Position numbers and translations under genes: made by a program. From contig NC_082694.2 of the NCBI RefSeq assembly GCF_949987515.2, positions 60,386,080-60,450,079 of the forward strand: DNA of 64,000 nt. The letters run 5' to 3'. Positions 45,091-58,405 of this stretch are shown here, piece by piece. The notes under the pieces were generated by a model, which saw only the letters and a list, made by a program, of their open reading frames with translations, was not told the origin of the DNA and did no database searches. This DNA is from Delphinus delphis (Eukaryota > Chordata > Mammalia > Artiodactyla > Delphinidae). Positions within the stretch are counted from its first letter, which is position 1, and each line of letters starts with the position of its first letter.

Positions 45091-46313
45091 CTCGACTTTT
45101 AAAGGCCTTCTACAGTGAATAACCACCTTAATTTTATAACCCTCCAAGGGCACAAAACAGTTACATACTTGTGTGAATTAATCAGTTTGCAAGTCTTCTA
45201 GAGTTAGTCCTGAGGGAATGGACATTCTGAAAAAGTGGGGAAAAGGATCATTTTGGAAGGTGGGGTATACAGTAAAAGCAAAGAAGACTTTGGCGGTATT
45301 CCAAAGGAAGATTAAATTGGACATTTAGAGAGTAGGACAAAGGGATCTGTCAGCAGTGAGGATAAGAGTGGTGTGGAGGAAAGCGTACCAAAAAAACATA
45401 GAAGATGAGGGAGGTCATCAAAGGTCAGTCTCATGGTTGTCTGAAAGTTAGCTCTGGAAACTGGGCTCCTGGCTTTCCAGAAAGCCCATTATGCTCCCCT
45501 TCTTTTCCCCTGTGTCCCAAAGGAAGGCAAGAATAATCCCTGTCAGCCTTCTTAAGTCCTTGCATCTGGGGCAGGAGAAGGGAGCAGTGATTAGAGGGTC
45601 CTATTTGGCTGAGGCCCATCACTACCACAGCCACACCTGACCCAGAAAATTAGCAAGCCACGCTCAGGGCCAGCTGCAGTCTGCCAACCGCTAGAGCAGA
45701 TGCTGCCAACCTGGGGTTTTCGATGAGGCACTCACTGTTTGTAACTCTCTGCCAGGAAGTGCCTTTGGAAGGCAAAGAAACAGAGACCAGACACCTAACT
45801 TCATAAAGGCTAAGAAGAGTCTGATCCTCCCAGCGGCTTGCTTGCACAGCTGTAGCAGCTGCTTGTGACATTTCTTTTACCCACATGCTTGCCAACCGTA
45901 ATACATAAGAACGCTCTTTCATAAAGGGACAGAGGGAACCAAACACCACCAGGGATTCTTTCCAAAAATGATTTGTAAATGCCCTTCCTCTCAAGATTAC
46001 TTGATCCAACTACATTCAACCTGCTACTATTCTTCTGTCAGAAACTGAATTGCAGATGACAAAACTCTATTTTCTGGAATCTTCCACATTGTAACTGCCT
46101 ATTAATTACCTTCACTTGTCAGCTGGTCCTTACACAGGACTTAAATGTTTAGTCTGCAGTTTGTATAATCATTCTCCTGCTTCATAATTACTCTCCAGAA
46201 TTACTCAGCTCTGAAGGCACCACCACAAAGTCTGTGCTTTTCATTTTCTTACAATAATGCATTATCAGCTCTGTATTCATAAAGCCTTGCTCAGGGATTG
46301 AAATGAATCTTGA
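45091..46313. other. intergenic, unique
   Basis: Nothing recognised. The minus-strand open frame 45650-46009 lacks domain-like features. Confidence 0.35.
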
Positions 46314-46442
46314 GGGAATTCCCAGCAGTCCAGTGGTTAGGACTCAGCGCTTTCACTCTGGTGGCCCAGATTCAATCACTGGACAGGGAACTAAGATCCC
46401 ACAAGCTGCACGGCATGGACAAAAAAATAAATAAATAAAAAG
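46314..46442 (+). mobile_element. short CHR-type tRNA-derived SINE
   Basis: Head gggaattcccagcagtccag, degraded B box (agattcaatcactgg), and ending gcacggcatggac with (ATAA)n/A tail. The target duplication aatgaatcttga / aatgaattttga (46302-46313, 46443-46454) has one mismatch, so it is an older copy. Confidence 0.83.
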
Positions 46443-46454
46443 AATGAATTTTGA

Positions 46455-46979
46455 TGCAATACTAGTCGTTTGAAGAAATTCTCAATTTTACATCCATTTC
46501 TTGAGTCCTTGGGTTGGGGGCCAAGTGAGTGGGTCCTCGGGGTGGTACTGGAGATAATAATAGGAGAATAAAAAATAGAAGAAGCCCTCTCTGTTTTTAC
46601 AGTGCACATAGAAGGAATTTCCACACATTCAGAGGCAAGAAGACTTCACCACTCCAGTTTCTAAACTGGCCCTGAACAAGCTGGAATAGTAATGAGATTT
46701 GAGTTCCTACATGGCCTTGAAACTCACCTGCCATGTCTATATTTGTGTCAGACTTGGACCCCTGGAGGCAGAAAGGTCAGGCCTATCCAATAAGAATGGA
46801 CCCTTGACATCAGGGTTAAACCAGAAAGGGAAAGAAGGCCAAGATTCAGAGATGGTTGCCACATCAGAGCAAGTCTTTCATGGTGCGTGGTGACTCTCCT
46901 ATCCCCAACGCTCAGGCCCTCTGTAGTCCAACACACTGGCTATCTACAATTATCTATCATCCCGAAACTTCTTTACGGC
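46455..46979. other. intergenic, unique
   Basis: Nothing recognised. Confidence 0.35.
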
Positions 46980-47345
46980 TAAATTGGCTTTCTCATGTCA
47001 CTCTTGTGCACACGAAACTTTCACCACCACTGTGACTCTGCTCGTGGCTTCTGCTGCCTGGAATGCCCCTTTTCAATACTCAACTCAAATCTACCTCCTC
47101 TAGAGAGATTTTCCTTTCCTGCCAGCCCCAAATAATGTCTCTGAGACAACTCCACACATTCCATTTATATATTCATCACCTCTGCCTCTCTTCTACTGAT
47201 ATCTTCAAGTGTCATTCACATCTTTTATGATCACTTAACTTTGCATTGTTTTGTATCTTCTTTATAAATATAAGTTCCTTGAAGGCAAGGATCTTGTCAT
47301 ATTATCCTCACATCTCTCACAGCATCAACAATACTCAATAAATGT
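46980..47345 (+). repeat. LINE L2 3' end
   Basis: gctgcctggaatgcccctt, ctacctcctctagagagattttcc, ataagttccttgaaggcaagg and acaatactcaataaatgtc are consecutive L2 3' signatures in sense orientation. Confidence 0.65.
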
Positions 47346-49369
47346 CTCTACTAGATTCAGTTCATTTGCTGCATCACACTCAGAGTTTGCAGGTTCTTTG
47401 CCTTCCTATGGAAAGCCAGAGTAAGAATCAGGGGACTTGTGATTGAGCCTCTTTAGCAACAATGCTTAGTTCAGTTATTAATTGGTACTATGATTTTAGG
47501 AGTTGCCTTTCATTTCTTATTCCTTCATTCTAACTGTATGCCTACTGCCAGAATGTGCCTAGTAAACCGGTGTGTGTGTGTGTGTATGTGTTTGTGTGTG
47601 TTTAGACTGAGAGCCAACTTGCTCTCTACTCTCTGTGAAAAGGGGAATTAGTCATGGTTACTAAAAAGAGGGGAATATATTCAAAGTAAATATCAGTGCA
47701 TGAGACTGCTTTTCACTCAAAGTCTGAACAGCCACATGAGACTGAATTTGTAAATATTTATTGTAACTTATGGTTAAAAATATTGGCTTCCTAAGCTCTA
47801 TTGCTGCCAAAATATTTCTTCCCACATGGCTGCCCAGTGTTCTGGCCTGTAGCTGGCAATACACCCTCTGTCTTAAGTTAACCTCCTAGCACTGGTAAAG
47901 CTTTAAGTGTACTTATGAAGAATGTGGAGGAATAAAAAGAAAGGAGGAAGAGAGAGAGAGAGAGAGAGCAAAGGAGAAAAAGATTAAGAAACTTGAAACA
48001 GAATTTTAAAAGCAACCGAGCTAATGACAAAAGTACTATTATTTCCCATGATGTCTGAAGTCTACCATAAGAGTTAAGCAAAACACCGACCTAACAAGGG
48101 CAAGCGTTTTATAAAGAGCCCAAGCAAGGATGACAAATCCCAAAGCTGACAGGTTCACAGCTTACACAGGCTTCACTCTGCTCACAAGAGTGCCCACCAT
48201 CCCCACCATGGTCTGGGGCCACAGACACTCATTCTCACAACCTCATCAGGAAAACCACGGCAGAATTGAAATTCTCACTGAGGCCACGCCACCCAGAGGC
48301 CAACTGCCCACTGTCCCTCTGCCTCTGGTTCCTGAGTGCATATGAACAATTTTTATTTTCAGGTTGAATCAACTTGGATTCAGAAATGGGTACCTTTTTT
48401 GAGTTCCCAAAGAAATCCACTCACACAAAACCATAAGGAGCAATATCATCTTTGCTGAAGATGTTACAGAAGAGTCGGAGAGAGCTAGATAGGTTGCATC
48501 GCATATTCACAGCAACAATTTACCCCACTAAGTACTTCTGTTTTACTGAAGACCCCTCCTTGGCTACTTGACCACTGAGAGTTATTCTCTCTGTTCCTCT
48601 CTCAGCAGAGCCCACCTCCTGCTGTAGGCACCACCAGCTCAAGGGTTACGCTGAAGGAGGGACTGAAGAGGAACTCCCCAGCCCATCCTTTAATCCTTGC
48701 AGGTTAACTGCTCCACATTAACCTAAATGGTCTCTGTCAGATAGGATTTTAGGCCATGGGGAGATATTTGGGACCTATTCTTTCTGCAAAAAAATCAGAC
48801 AGCCCAGAATCTTCTGCCCATCCTTCCACCAGGTAGTCTCAATAAGACTTAAAGCCAGCTGAGCCTGGCCTCTAGGTTAAGGCAGAGGCCAGTACCAGAC
48901 GGAGGTAAGTATTGAGAAAGATTTCCTTTGGAGCACTTCCTTCCCCAGGCCCCCCCTGAACCCTGTGTCCAAGGGCTCAGGGGCTGCCACTGACTTCTGG
49001 CATCACCTCATGTTTTCAGACCTCCAAATACATCTTTCCTGTTTGTCCATCCTCTCTATCAGTGGTCCCTCCTCTTCACACGCATCCCCAGCCTCCTCCC
49101 TTTATAATAAGCTAACTTAAAACATTTATTTTCTGAAAAGCTAACTCCTCCTCCTTCCTCCAGGGAAAGAAAAGGGCCAGGATCTTATAAGTAATAGGAG
49201 AAGCCCTCCAGGCTGGATTGGAGGCAAGGACTCCTGAGTTGGCTAAAGACATCCAGAGTGTGGTCTCTCTCCTTCTCTCTGCCCAGTCCCTATCTCCCAG
49301 CCTGACCTGATTCCTTACAAGAGTGGATGGATATAAAAAAGGACTCACTATATAATTTACAGGCTGAGC
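47346..49369. other. intergenic, unique, with two small microsatellites
   Basis: (TG)n with interruptions at 47570-47602 and (GA)n at 47949-47969. The rest shows no named element and no gene. Confidence 0.45.
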
Positions 49370-49690
49370 GTAAAGGGAAAATGTGGGGCCCCTTGCTCAG
49401 AAATTATTAACAATTTCAGGACAGTGACAGCAGAGCATTAAACCAAGCGCAGGCTCTCTGGAGCAAGGGGCCCTGTGGGACTACACAGTTTGCATGCCCA
49501 TGAAGCTGGCCCTGATACGAAAAGTCACAGGAATTGCAGCGATTTATGTGAAATATGTGCCATTTGGGGTCAATTACTGTGCAGCATAATAAAAATTGTG
49601 CATTTCATAATTATATGTGAAAGTATTTAATCATTACATAAACATTGTATCTTGTGATAATACAATGCAAGGTATTGTTTTTACTAGGCA
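49370..49690. promoter_or_regulatory. candidate conserved noncoding block with inverted repeat
   Basis: This repeat-free block contains a perfect 13-bp inverted repeat, gggccccttgctc at 49386-49398 and its reverse complement at 49461-49473, with a 62-base spacer. An AT-rich, homeodomain-motif-like stretch follows (aattactgtgcagcataata, tgcatttcataattatatg). Its texture suggests a conserved element. Conservation was not tested. Confidence 0.25.
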
Positions 49691-50979
49691 CAAGACTTAC
49701 TTTGTCAATTTTGATTACAGAACCAAACCCTGTTCATATGCAGGCGGGGAGGCGGTAGTGTTGGGGGGCGGGGAGACTATGGCAATTCCTCCACTTACAT
49801 ATTTTAATTTGAAGAGGCTGTGACTGATGTGACCCAAAAGGCATTGCCTTAAACAATGCCAACCAAGACCAGCAACAGTGGATTGAGCCCCTGAAAATAA
49901 ATCTCCTTCCTTCCATTTCATTCAGAACAAACTAGGTAATTGAAATCATATTTAATTACACATAAGAGAGGTGGTTCCTAGAATCTGGGGGTTTATGGAC
50001 CAATGAAATTTCCAAGAAATTTAGGAGATGGACAATTTAATTTTGCCATGTAAGGACATCAAAAAGAAACCATCAATTCATAAAAGAAAGGTCATTTTAA
50101 ACAAAAAGATATACAAAAACATGATTTTAAGATAAAGATAGTCCTTTAAATTAAATGAATTTAGTGTTATAAACAACTCACCCCATTTCTGCTTTTCCTC
50201 ACTTAGCCAGAAGCAGGTGAACACTCTTCCTGTAGCCTCATCATGATCAGCAGACTGACATTTATGGACTACGGGTCAAAAGGTCCGTGGCTACAGGAAT
50301 GTCTATAAAGAGTACTGAAGTATCACTGTACTTTACCATGAATGATTCCTGAAGAATCGTGGCCAATTATTTGCTTTGGAGGAACACTCCATTTGGATAT
50401 TGTCATCCAGATGTCAGCTTCCCCATCCCTCAGCGCCCCAGCTCCATTTCTTGGAGATTTGGTTAAACCTAGCCCAAACCCCAAATTGATGTCTTTGGCC
50501 CTTCAGAAGCCCTTCTCAGGTTTTCTTGGAGCACGTGCACCTTGCTTTCCTCTTTGCCTCCCTGCTCTAAGATTCACATGAAATGACTCTGGTTCAAGTC
50601 CATCCATTGCTTCCATTAAAAAAAAAAATCTCTTCAGTTCAAGCTCTTCAGGATTTAGGCAACTTTCACTGAGATCTGTTGGGCTTGTGGTCTTCAGGCA
50701 TCTTCCTCAATCCACCTCCATTCTCCCCTTACTCATCCTTCATTGCCTTGGGACTTCAGATAAATCCTCTTCCTCTTGGAGAACAGTTCTGCCCTCAAGC
50801 AGAGATCTTGACTACTTAGCAGTACTCTGTGTACTACAGTGGGGCTTCCAAACCAATGGGATTTCCTCCGTAAAGGAATTCTAGTGAATTTAATTGCTTG
50901 CCTCCCCCGGGCCCCTGCCCCCGCCTTATTCCTATCATTAACTAATACCACACAACTTACTGATCTTTCCCTGGTTACT
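49691..50979. other. intergenic, unique
   Basis: Nothing recognised. 50390-50800 is C/T-biased. Confidence 0.3.
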
Positions 50980-51500
50980 TAAGCTTTCAATGATCTCCTG
51001 TTCATATGAATTTACACACTGCCAAGGGGCTGTACGTATCATATCATATAATCTATTGTCCTGTGTACTTTGCTAGCGTTCCACGTGTCTCTGTCTTGCC
51101 CCTCAATTAGGTTGTAATGTATTTGTGAGTCAGGGCAGTAATTCTTACACCTCTAATCACTTCACCTCTAATCAAGACTTTGGATGTCTCCCTGTACCAG
51201 GTACACTTAATATAGATGGCAGCACCTGCCCTTGAGAATCTCGTGGCTTAGGAAGGGGCAAAAGCAGATATATAAACAGATGAATTACAATACACTGTGG
51301 GAAGTGATATAATAGAGATGTGAACACAGTGTATAGGAGCCCAGAAGAGGAAAAATTAACTCTACCCAGGTGAGTTGGAAAAGGTCTCTGCAGGATGCAT
51401 GAGAATTCATAGGGAAAGTGCATTCCAGCAGGAAGACTAGCATATGCAAAGGCACAGAGATAGGAAAAGGCAAGTTATGCATAGAAAAATTTAAAAGTTC
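50980..51500. repeat. two LINE L2 fragments in opposite orientation
   Basis: A sense piece lies at about 50980-51170 (tgtctctgtcttgcccctc, taggttgtaatgtatttgtg). An antisense piece lies at about 51180-51500 (aacagatgaattacaataca, gagatgtgaacacagtgtat, gtgcattccagcagg, gcaaaggcacagagat). Confidence 0.5.
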
Positions 51501-51649
51501 AACGTGATTAGGGCATGGAGCTTCTAGAATGGATGGGAAAGAAGTAAGGAGAGGTTGTTAGGACAGACTATTAAAAAGTCTTCTGAATTTATCATAGCTC
51601 CTGCCCTATTGCTGGGTATATAGTCTATGCTTAATAAATAATAGTAATA

Positions 51650-52160
51650 TACCTTTGTAGAACACTTTACCATCTTCAAAGAACTTTTACATTTGTGCAT
51701 GATCTTTGTTCTCACAATCCTGTGGGTAAATATCTCCCCTCATTTACACATGATAAAATTGAGCCCTGCAGTTTTAGTGATGGGCAACAAGTCACTCAGC
51801 TAAGTAATATCAAGTGAGACTCTAATCAAGTTACCTCTCCTAATTCTAAATAAAAACTCTTTCCACCACCCAGATCCGAGGTGAAGAGGACCATGGCCAC
51901 CATTGTTATAAAGCCCTAGAGAGGGATGTGCTGTACCATCTAATGGAAAGCTAATGAGCTGTAGAGCCGTAACACCCAAGTTCAAGTCCTCGTTCTATCA
52001 CTTACAACCCATGCAACCTTTGGAAAGTGACAAAATCTTTCAGCCTCTGTTTTGTCGTCTGTCAACTTTACATGAGAAGCCTTCTTCACAGAACTGTTGA
52101 TAAGATCAAAGCGTACAATCCCTTCATAAACTAGAAGTCACTTTATGAATGTTACAAAAC
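51650..52160. repeat. antisense then sense MIR
   Basis: Antisense MIR at about 51650-51810 (ttctcacaatcctgtgggtaa, tcatttacacatgataaaat, gtcactcagctaagtaa). Sense MIR at about 51945-52160 (gagctgtagagccgtaac, caagttcaagtcctcgttct, cagcctctgttttgtcgtc). They are head to head. Confidence 0.6.
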
Positions 52161-53809
52161 TTTTTAAGTGACTATTCAACAGACAGAGGAAACTTTAATT
52201 GCACATTACCTTTCAAAAAATAAATACAGACTTATTTTAAGTTATACCAAATATTTTTATTTTGGCCCAAGTAGTCTGATGTACCCTTAAAGCTATTCAT
52301 TCTTCCTTATTTTTCCTGGACTGTACTTTATAGGCTCAGCTTTATTTCTAAAATGAATTATAAACTCACTTACATATGAATCACTTGCTGTCCTCATTTC
52401 ACACCACAAGGTCTATTTTTGGGGGGTGGGAGGGAGAGTTGACAGTGATTACAAGCTTCTGTAAGAATTTGTTATTTGCTCAGATAAAATGACTCCTTTC
52501 TCTATGGACTTCACTTTGAAAGAAATTGGTTAAGAAATGCTATTTTCCGGGATCTTTGTGCCATTAAACTACTGCCGCTAGGGTGCAGGGTGGGGAAAAA
52601 GGACACAGGGAAATGCCAAGCAAATGTCAGTCAGATCTGTCAACACCCACCCCAGTGATTTTGTAGACCTGTTAGTCAGCTTTTCCTCCAAGTGTCTACA
52701 TTCAGAAAAACCAAGCAATCTACTTAAAATTAAAATTACCTCTAAGACCAAAATAATAGTGAAGTAATGGAACAGAACACTGAAAATAAAATAGGGACCG
52801 CCCCCCTCCATGATATACCAAAAATCACATGGTCTGATTTTATCCCTTCCTCTCTGGGCACCCCTCCCCTCAAACAACCAAGCCCTTCTATCAATTAGTG
52901 CCATCTACCATGAAAAAGGCCAAAAGAAAAAAAAAAAAATCACAGCCGATATTTTCCACTGAGCCAGCCACCGTTTTTTTTTTCTTTCCTAAGGTTAATA
53001 GTGAAAGCTCTGTTTGTTTCACAATGCTTTAATTCTTACTGCTTGCAAGAAATTATTTTTGGACGTATCATATTTTAATATAAGTTTCCATTAATCTTTC
53101 CACGATTCCCTTGCTTTTAAGAACTGCTCTCCCAACCAGGCTCACCCAACAATGCCCATGCTTCATACACTCTCAGTCCTGAGACAGGCCAAACACTGTG
53201 TTCATCGCCTGGAACACAGACCTGGGTGCTGGTGGGGAAGGAGGGAACATTTGCAAACCGTGCTCAAGTGTCATGGTGGTTTTCAGCTGGCAAAAGCATC
53301 TGAAAGTTGTTGCACTTTTCATGCTCATGAAGGGATTTTCCAAAAATCTAAGCTATGTTTTGAAATCTGCATTATTACAGGGTCTAGCTCCCTCCACTCC
53401 CCTTCTTTCTCCTGCTCTCTGCCTCCCAAATGGTTCGGGGGAGAGCTTTTGAAAACATAGCCAGGGTAGAGACTGGCTCTTTTTGCCAAGGATTAAAACA
53501 AGAGCTGATTAAAAGAAAAGTTGCATTATATTCTTTTTGCATTTTGATTAGCCTAATTATACCCAATCTTGTTTACTATGTTCTCCATTCAAAATGCCAG
53601 AATTAGAAAGACTGCAAATGAAGAAAGTTAGTCTTGGGACAGGAAGGCCCCAAACACTATAATATCCTGCATGGAAGCCCACTGACTAGAACGTTTCTTT
53701 TTTCCTTCCAAATTCCAAGATCCATTGTTACATTAAAAATAGACTCTTCCTTTTTTTAAAAAAAATTATTTTTCTGCATACCACACTTCTATTTATTATA
53801 CTGGGACCT
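52161..53809. other. intergenic, unique
   Basis: A run of A at 52927-52940 and T at 52975-52983. No element or gene recognised. Confidence 0.35.
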
Positions 53810-54010
53810 TGGAAATAGAATGACCAGTGTTTGAATTCACTCTTGTCGTCTTACCAGGTTTCTTAGAGTCTCTGAGTCTCAGTTTCCCCTCTTGTAAAAT
53901 GGTAAAGATACCAAGCTGATAAGTTATGTTACTATGACGATGAAAGGGAGATCACATGGACATGGTACGTGCTCAATAAATGACAGATATCATTACTATT
54001 ACTATTATTA
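53810..54010 (+). repeat. MIR SINE
   Basis: accagtgtttgaattcactc, ctgagtctcagtttcccctc, ttgtaaaatggtaaagatacc and gtgctcaataaatgacag fit a sense MIR with its 3' end. Confidence 0.65.
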
Positions 54011-54011
54011 C

Positions 54012-54438
54012 TGGTGTAGTAGGCTGTTACATTGTGGCCTCCCCATCGAAGGACACCTCCTGGTATTCACCCCCTTGTAAAGTCCCCTTTCCCCTGCTGA
54101 AGCTGATGTTGATCATATGACTTGACTTGGCCAATGAGGCTTTAGCAAGTGTGACACAACACAGGCTTCATGGGCACCTACCCTATGAGGTTTGTTATTG
54201 TCCAAACACTCCCTGTTGGATCCCAGTTGCCGTGTTGTGAGAAAGTCTAGACTATCCTGCTGGAAAGAGGCCACCTGAAGAGGCCATGGGTGAGACACCA
54301 CATGTAGAGAGAAGCCATGTGGAGGAGAACTGAGGTGCCCCAGCTGAGCTCTCATCAAATGGGGCCAACACCACGGAGAGCAGAAGGGCAGCCCATAGCT
54401 GTGTGAGAAATAATAAGTTGTGGCTGATAAATAACTGA
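54012..54438 (+). mobile_element. MLT1-like (ERVL-MaLR) solo LTR, diverged
   Basis: tggtgtagtaggctgttac, ccttgacttggccaatgagg-like words, gagaaagtctagactatcctgc, gagaagccatgtggagg and gtgagaaataataagttgtgg resemble a diverged MLT1 LTR in sense orientation. No coding part. Confidence 0.45.
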
Positions 54439-54494
54439 AACACCTGGGAAGGAAAAAGAAAACAAATTTAGAAGATGAGTTCCACTCAGCTGAT

Positions 54495-54715
54495 GAAGGC
54501 TGTCAGAACACACATAGGTTGAGCCAATTACTAACCATAACTGTGGGCAAATTAATTCTCCTAAGTCTCATTTTGATAATCTAAGCATGAATATAATAGT
54601 AGTTACCTCATAGGATTATTGTGAGGATTAAAAAGATGATTCATATAAAACATTTAGTTCAGTGCCAAGCGCACAGCTAGCCTTTAAAAAGTGTAAGTGA
54701 TGTTATCATTGTTTT
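54495..54715 (+). repeat. MIR SINE
   Basis: gtgggcaaattaattctcc, ctcattttgataatctaagc, acctcataggattattgtgagg and agtgccaagcgcacagc follow the MIR order in sense orientation. Confidence 0.65.
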
Positions 54716-57700
54716 CCTTGAGGCAGAAACAGAAGCACAGAAATTTTGTTTGAAATGCTGGGATATCTTGTTAATAATAAGTTGGCAGAGGGCACCCTAA
54801 GGACACACTGAGCCACTAAAGAAGCCTGTCATTGATGATATCTATGTCATCTCTGCTATGGCAACTGAGTCAAATGACCTACAATTGTGTACATTCTCTT
54901 TTCCTTTAAAGAAAATACTGACTTTGAGTTTTCACAGATGCTTTAAATTTACTCACTGGGCCCTTTTATGCAACCACCTGTCCTTGTTTTTCTTTTATAC
55001 GGGGAAGAAGATGCAATGCTAACCTCAGCAAACCTGATTTAGCTCCAGGAATCCAGCCCAGGAGAGAAAGAACACGCACTGCCATTTTACCAGAAATAAG
55101 AAGAGTTCATCAGAGCAAACATACCAAGACCAGGTTCGCAGAGATTTAACTCCCCACGCATCACTCGGGCAGTCAGCCCGGGTTCAGCCTTAACCAAAGG
55201 CCAGGATTTTACAAAAATCCAAGCATTCCTGGAACCACCTAGTGAAGGAATTGAGCCTCTGCATTAAAGGAGGCTGCTAGCAAATGCAGTCAGTGCATAT
55301 TAGAAGGCACCTAAAAGATGTTATTTTAAAAGAAATCAGGCTTGAGTAGGGATAGTCATAAACCTCAAACACCCCATAACCCTGCACATCTTCAGAGGAA
55401 AGCAGAGAATTACCTTTGCTGGCAGCACAAGCTTGTTGATAAGGAAAGACTGAATGTTTTTCAGGCAAAAAACATACTATTTTCTGAGTGATTTGGAAAC
55501 TTTTTAGAGGGTATTGGTGAAGGGTTTTCCCAGAATCCTGGGACTGGAAGGGATTACTGAATTGACATCCACTGCACTTATTGTCTTGCTTGGAATCCTT
55601 AAATGGTTTAGAATGTACTGGTGGCTGAGTCCTCCCTCTGTGTAATTCCCTCTCATCTTATGACAACTGGGCAGGTTGCTGGGCTCTTGGCCCATCCTGT
55701 GTTTCTTTGGGGCAACTCCTCCCTCCTCCTATCTGATTGGTGACATCTGTGCTCCTGCCCTTGCTCACTGGTCCCAGCAGCTCCCTTCTTATGTCTGCAG
55801 ATCAGCTCAAACTTCCTGACGTCCCATTGAACTTCCCTGAATGCAGAGATTGCCCAGGGAACATCTGCTTAATTCATTTCACAAAGTGGTCCAAACACTC
55901 TCAGTATAGCACCTGAAAGGGGTAGATGTAGCTGGGCCAAAAAGAAAAAAAAAAAAAAATTACAAAAACGCTAATGTCACCAAGAAGCCAAGACTCTATG
56001 AGAGGGGCCAGATGATGTCACCATGCAAAGGACAGGGTAAAGGCCTGTGAGAAGTGAAGAAAAAGACTGGGCAGCCAATGGCAAGGCAACAGAAGCAGGA
56101 AAGAGAGGTCACTGCAGGCTGAAAGAGGGTAAGGCCCACATTTCCACCCATGTCCTCATCCAAGCCCCTGGAAGCAACTCCCCGGGAAAAGTCCCTTCTG
56201 GCTGTCCTCCCAGCATTCACACCCTGGCCACCAACACTCTGCTACCGGTTATAAGAGGATGTTAGCTGAAGCTCCTTTGGGTTAAAAGCCAGGCTACAGG
56301 TATGACTCCCAGTTGTGCAACTTACGGTAGAAATGTTGACTTGGATCATTTTTAAAAATGATCTCACCAGGAGTACTTTCTGGAAGGGGAATGGTGACCC
56401 AAAAGATTAGAAGCTGTAGTTAGTGGGGCCCTGTAGCAGAATCTCTTGAGAAGCCACTACCAGAGGAGACAGCACCAGATCACATGAGGGCCACCAAGCA
56501 AGAACTTTCCCAATCCTCCTCTTCCCCTTCCAGATCAAATGCCGCTTAATTCGATACATTGGTTAGACATTCATTGGTATAGGCAATCTTTGGTTAGCAT
56601 CTCCCACAGTCAGTCTGGCAGGAGAGAGGAATGGAAAGCCAGCCCAAGCTGGAAGATCAGGTTGGCAAGGTGCCATGACTTCTGTGGTTGCTGGGGTGAC
56701 CAGTTCTTCACCTGCTTCACCTCTGTTCCCTCATTGCCCCAGGATCACCTGCTTAGTGACTGTCTGCCAGCACAGTTGATGCCCCTGCATTGCTAACCAC
56801 CCCTAGCACCTGAGATGAGAAGGCGTCAAGCTTTTCTAAAGCCTTCCTTCAAAAGTAATTATTGGAATTTTAGAGAATTAATACAAACATCCCTCCCTTA
56901 CCTGCTCATATTCAGAACCAATAGAAAGAGATAAACACAGCAGTCAGGCAGATGGAGACATCACTTTTATTACTGATAAAGCTGTTGGAGACTGTGGCTT
57001 AGATACAAGGACCAAATGAACATGCCAGCATTGCACCCCCAAATTAAATGTACGCATGGCAGCACTGGACAGCCCCCAAGTGTCCCATGAAGGAGTCTGC
57101 CCTAGTAAACCCCAGCACAGAGGAGCCGAGGGGCGGAGAAGCATGGTCTCTGAGGCTGGCAGGTCCCAAAGCTAAAGGGGATTGGAGGCAGCTGAGCCCC
57201 TCATTCTCAGGGGTTGCTCCCAAGTTCTCCAATCAAATAAGCCCCCCCGCCTCCTGTGGAGAGGAGCATGAGGGGGCAGAAGTGGTAGAACAGCCAAGCT
57301 CCTCCCACAGGAAAGAAGGAGGATCCAGTCCGTGTGCACCTGCTGCCCTACAGAAGTCTTACCCTGAAACAGACTAGAGCTGGGCCTCTCTGCTTGAAGA
57401 GACCAGGGAAGTGATATCCCTGCTATAAATGGAGGTTAGGTTCTGTGAAGTAGTACTGTGTGATGGAGAAAGAGAGAGCATTACTTATAGGGAATGTCTC
57501 TGAAATTCATGAAAAGTAAAGAGGCTCTGAGGAAAATCCAGTTTGTAAAAGGGAGGGGTGCCATAATGGGTTCTTTCAGCAGATTAATAGAGTGCATCCA
57601 GGAAGAGTATCCTCAGGAGCCCTCTGGAAGACAGACGAATACTCACAGTCAGTTTGTGTCTTCTCAAGTATTTCTTAAGAGTTCAAAGATAGCATCATAG

Positions 57701-58214
57701 CCAAATTTTGTCTTTCCTTAGAAGCGTCAATTCCAGAATAGCTGCTGGATTTTACATTTCCCTTAGGATCCTAAAAAATCCAGTTTCAGTCCATCTGGTC
57801 TCTTACATTCTTCAAGGGAATCTTTGGGAATGTGCTTTCATGAAAAATGGCTCCATCTACTCATTCCATGAGATTCAGCTGCTGCCGAGAAGAGCATTTC
57901 CCTCCACCTTCTCTGAAAGCCCGGGAAAGCTGATCTGCTTCTCCCTGTGACTTGAATTAGCACCTCCCCATCTCCACCCTGAGTTCTCATTTAAAAAGTC
58001 ACTTACAAATAGGAAACAAGCCCTACAGCCTATGAAATTACCTACCTAATATTTAATACTTTTTCCCCATGAAAGAGCATCCTCCCAGAAATTGGCCTGC
58101 AGGGAGGCTGGTCTTTCTGGTAGAAACCCCTGCCAGTGAGCTGATGATCCAATAGCTTAAGGGGATTTCAAGGTACCAAGAAGGAAATGACAGGAGAGAG
58201 CAGGGATTCAGCTC
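54716..58214. other. intergenic, unique
   Basis: No gene or RNA gene. Isolated A-rich and T-rich runs (for example 55945-55960). A MIR-like scrap may lie at 56290-56345. Confidence 0.35.
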
Positions 58215-58405
58215 TGCTTGAAACCACTGGTTCTCAATGTTGGAGAGACAGCTGGGGAATAATCAAAACTACTGATGCTCGGGTGCCCAGCCTCCAATGT
58301 TCGGATTTAATTAGTACAGCTTTTAAAAGTCCCTGGACATCAGGTTTTTAAAAATTCCACAAGTGATTCCAAAGTGCAGTAACAGTTTGAAAATCTCTGC
58401 TCTAC
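58215..58405 (+). mobile_element. MER5/MER58-type hAT-Charlie fragment
   Basis: accactggttctcaatgttgg at the left end and cacaagtgattccaaagtgc plus cagtttgaaaatctctgctc at the right end match the two terminal parts of a small hAT-Charlie element. Diverged. Exact subfamily uncertain. Confidence 0.5.
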
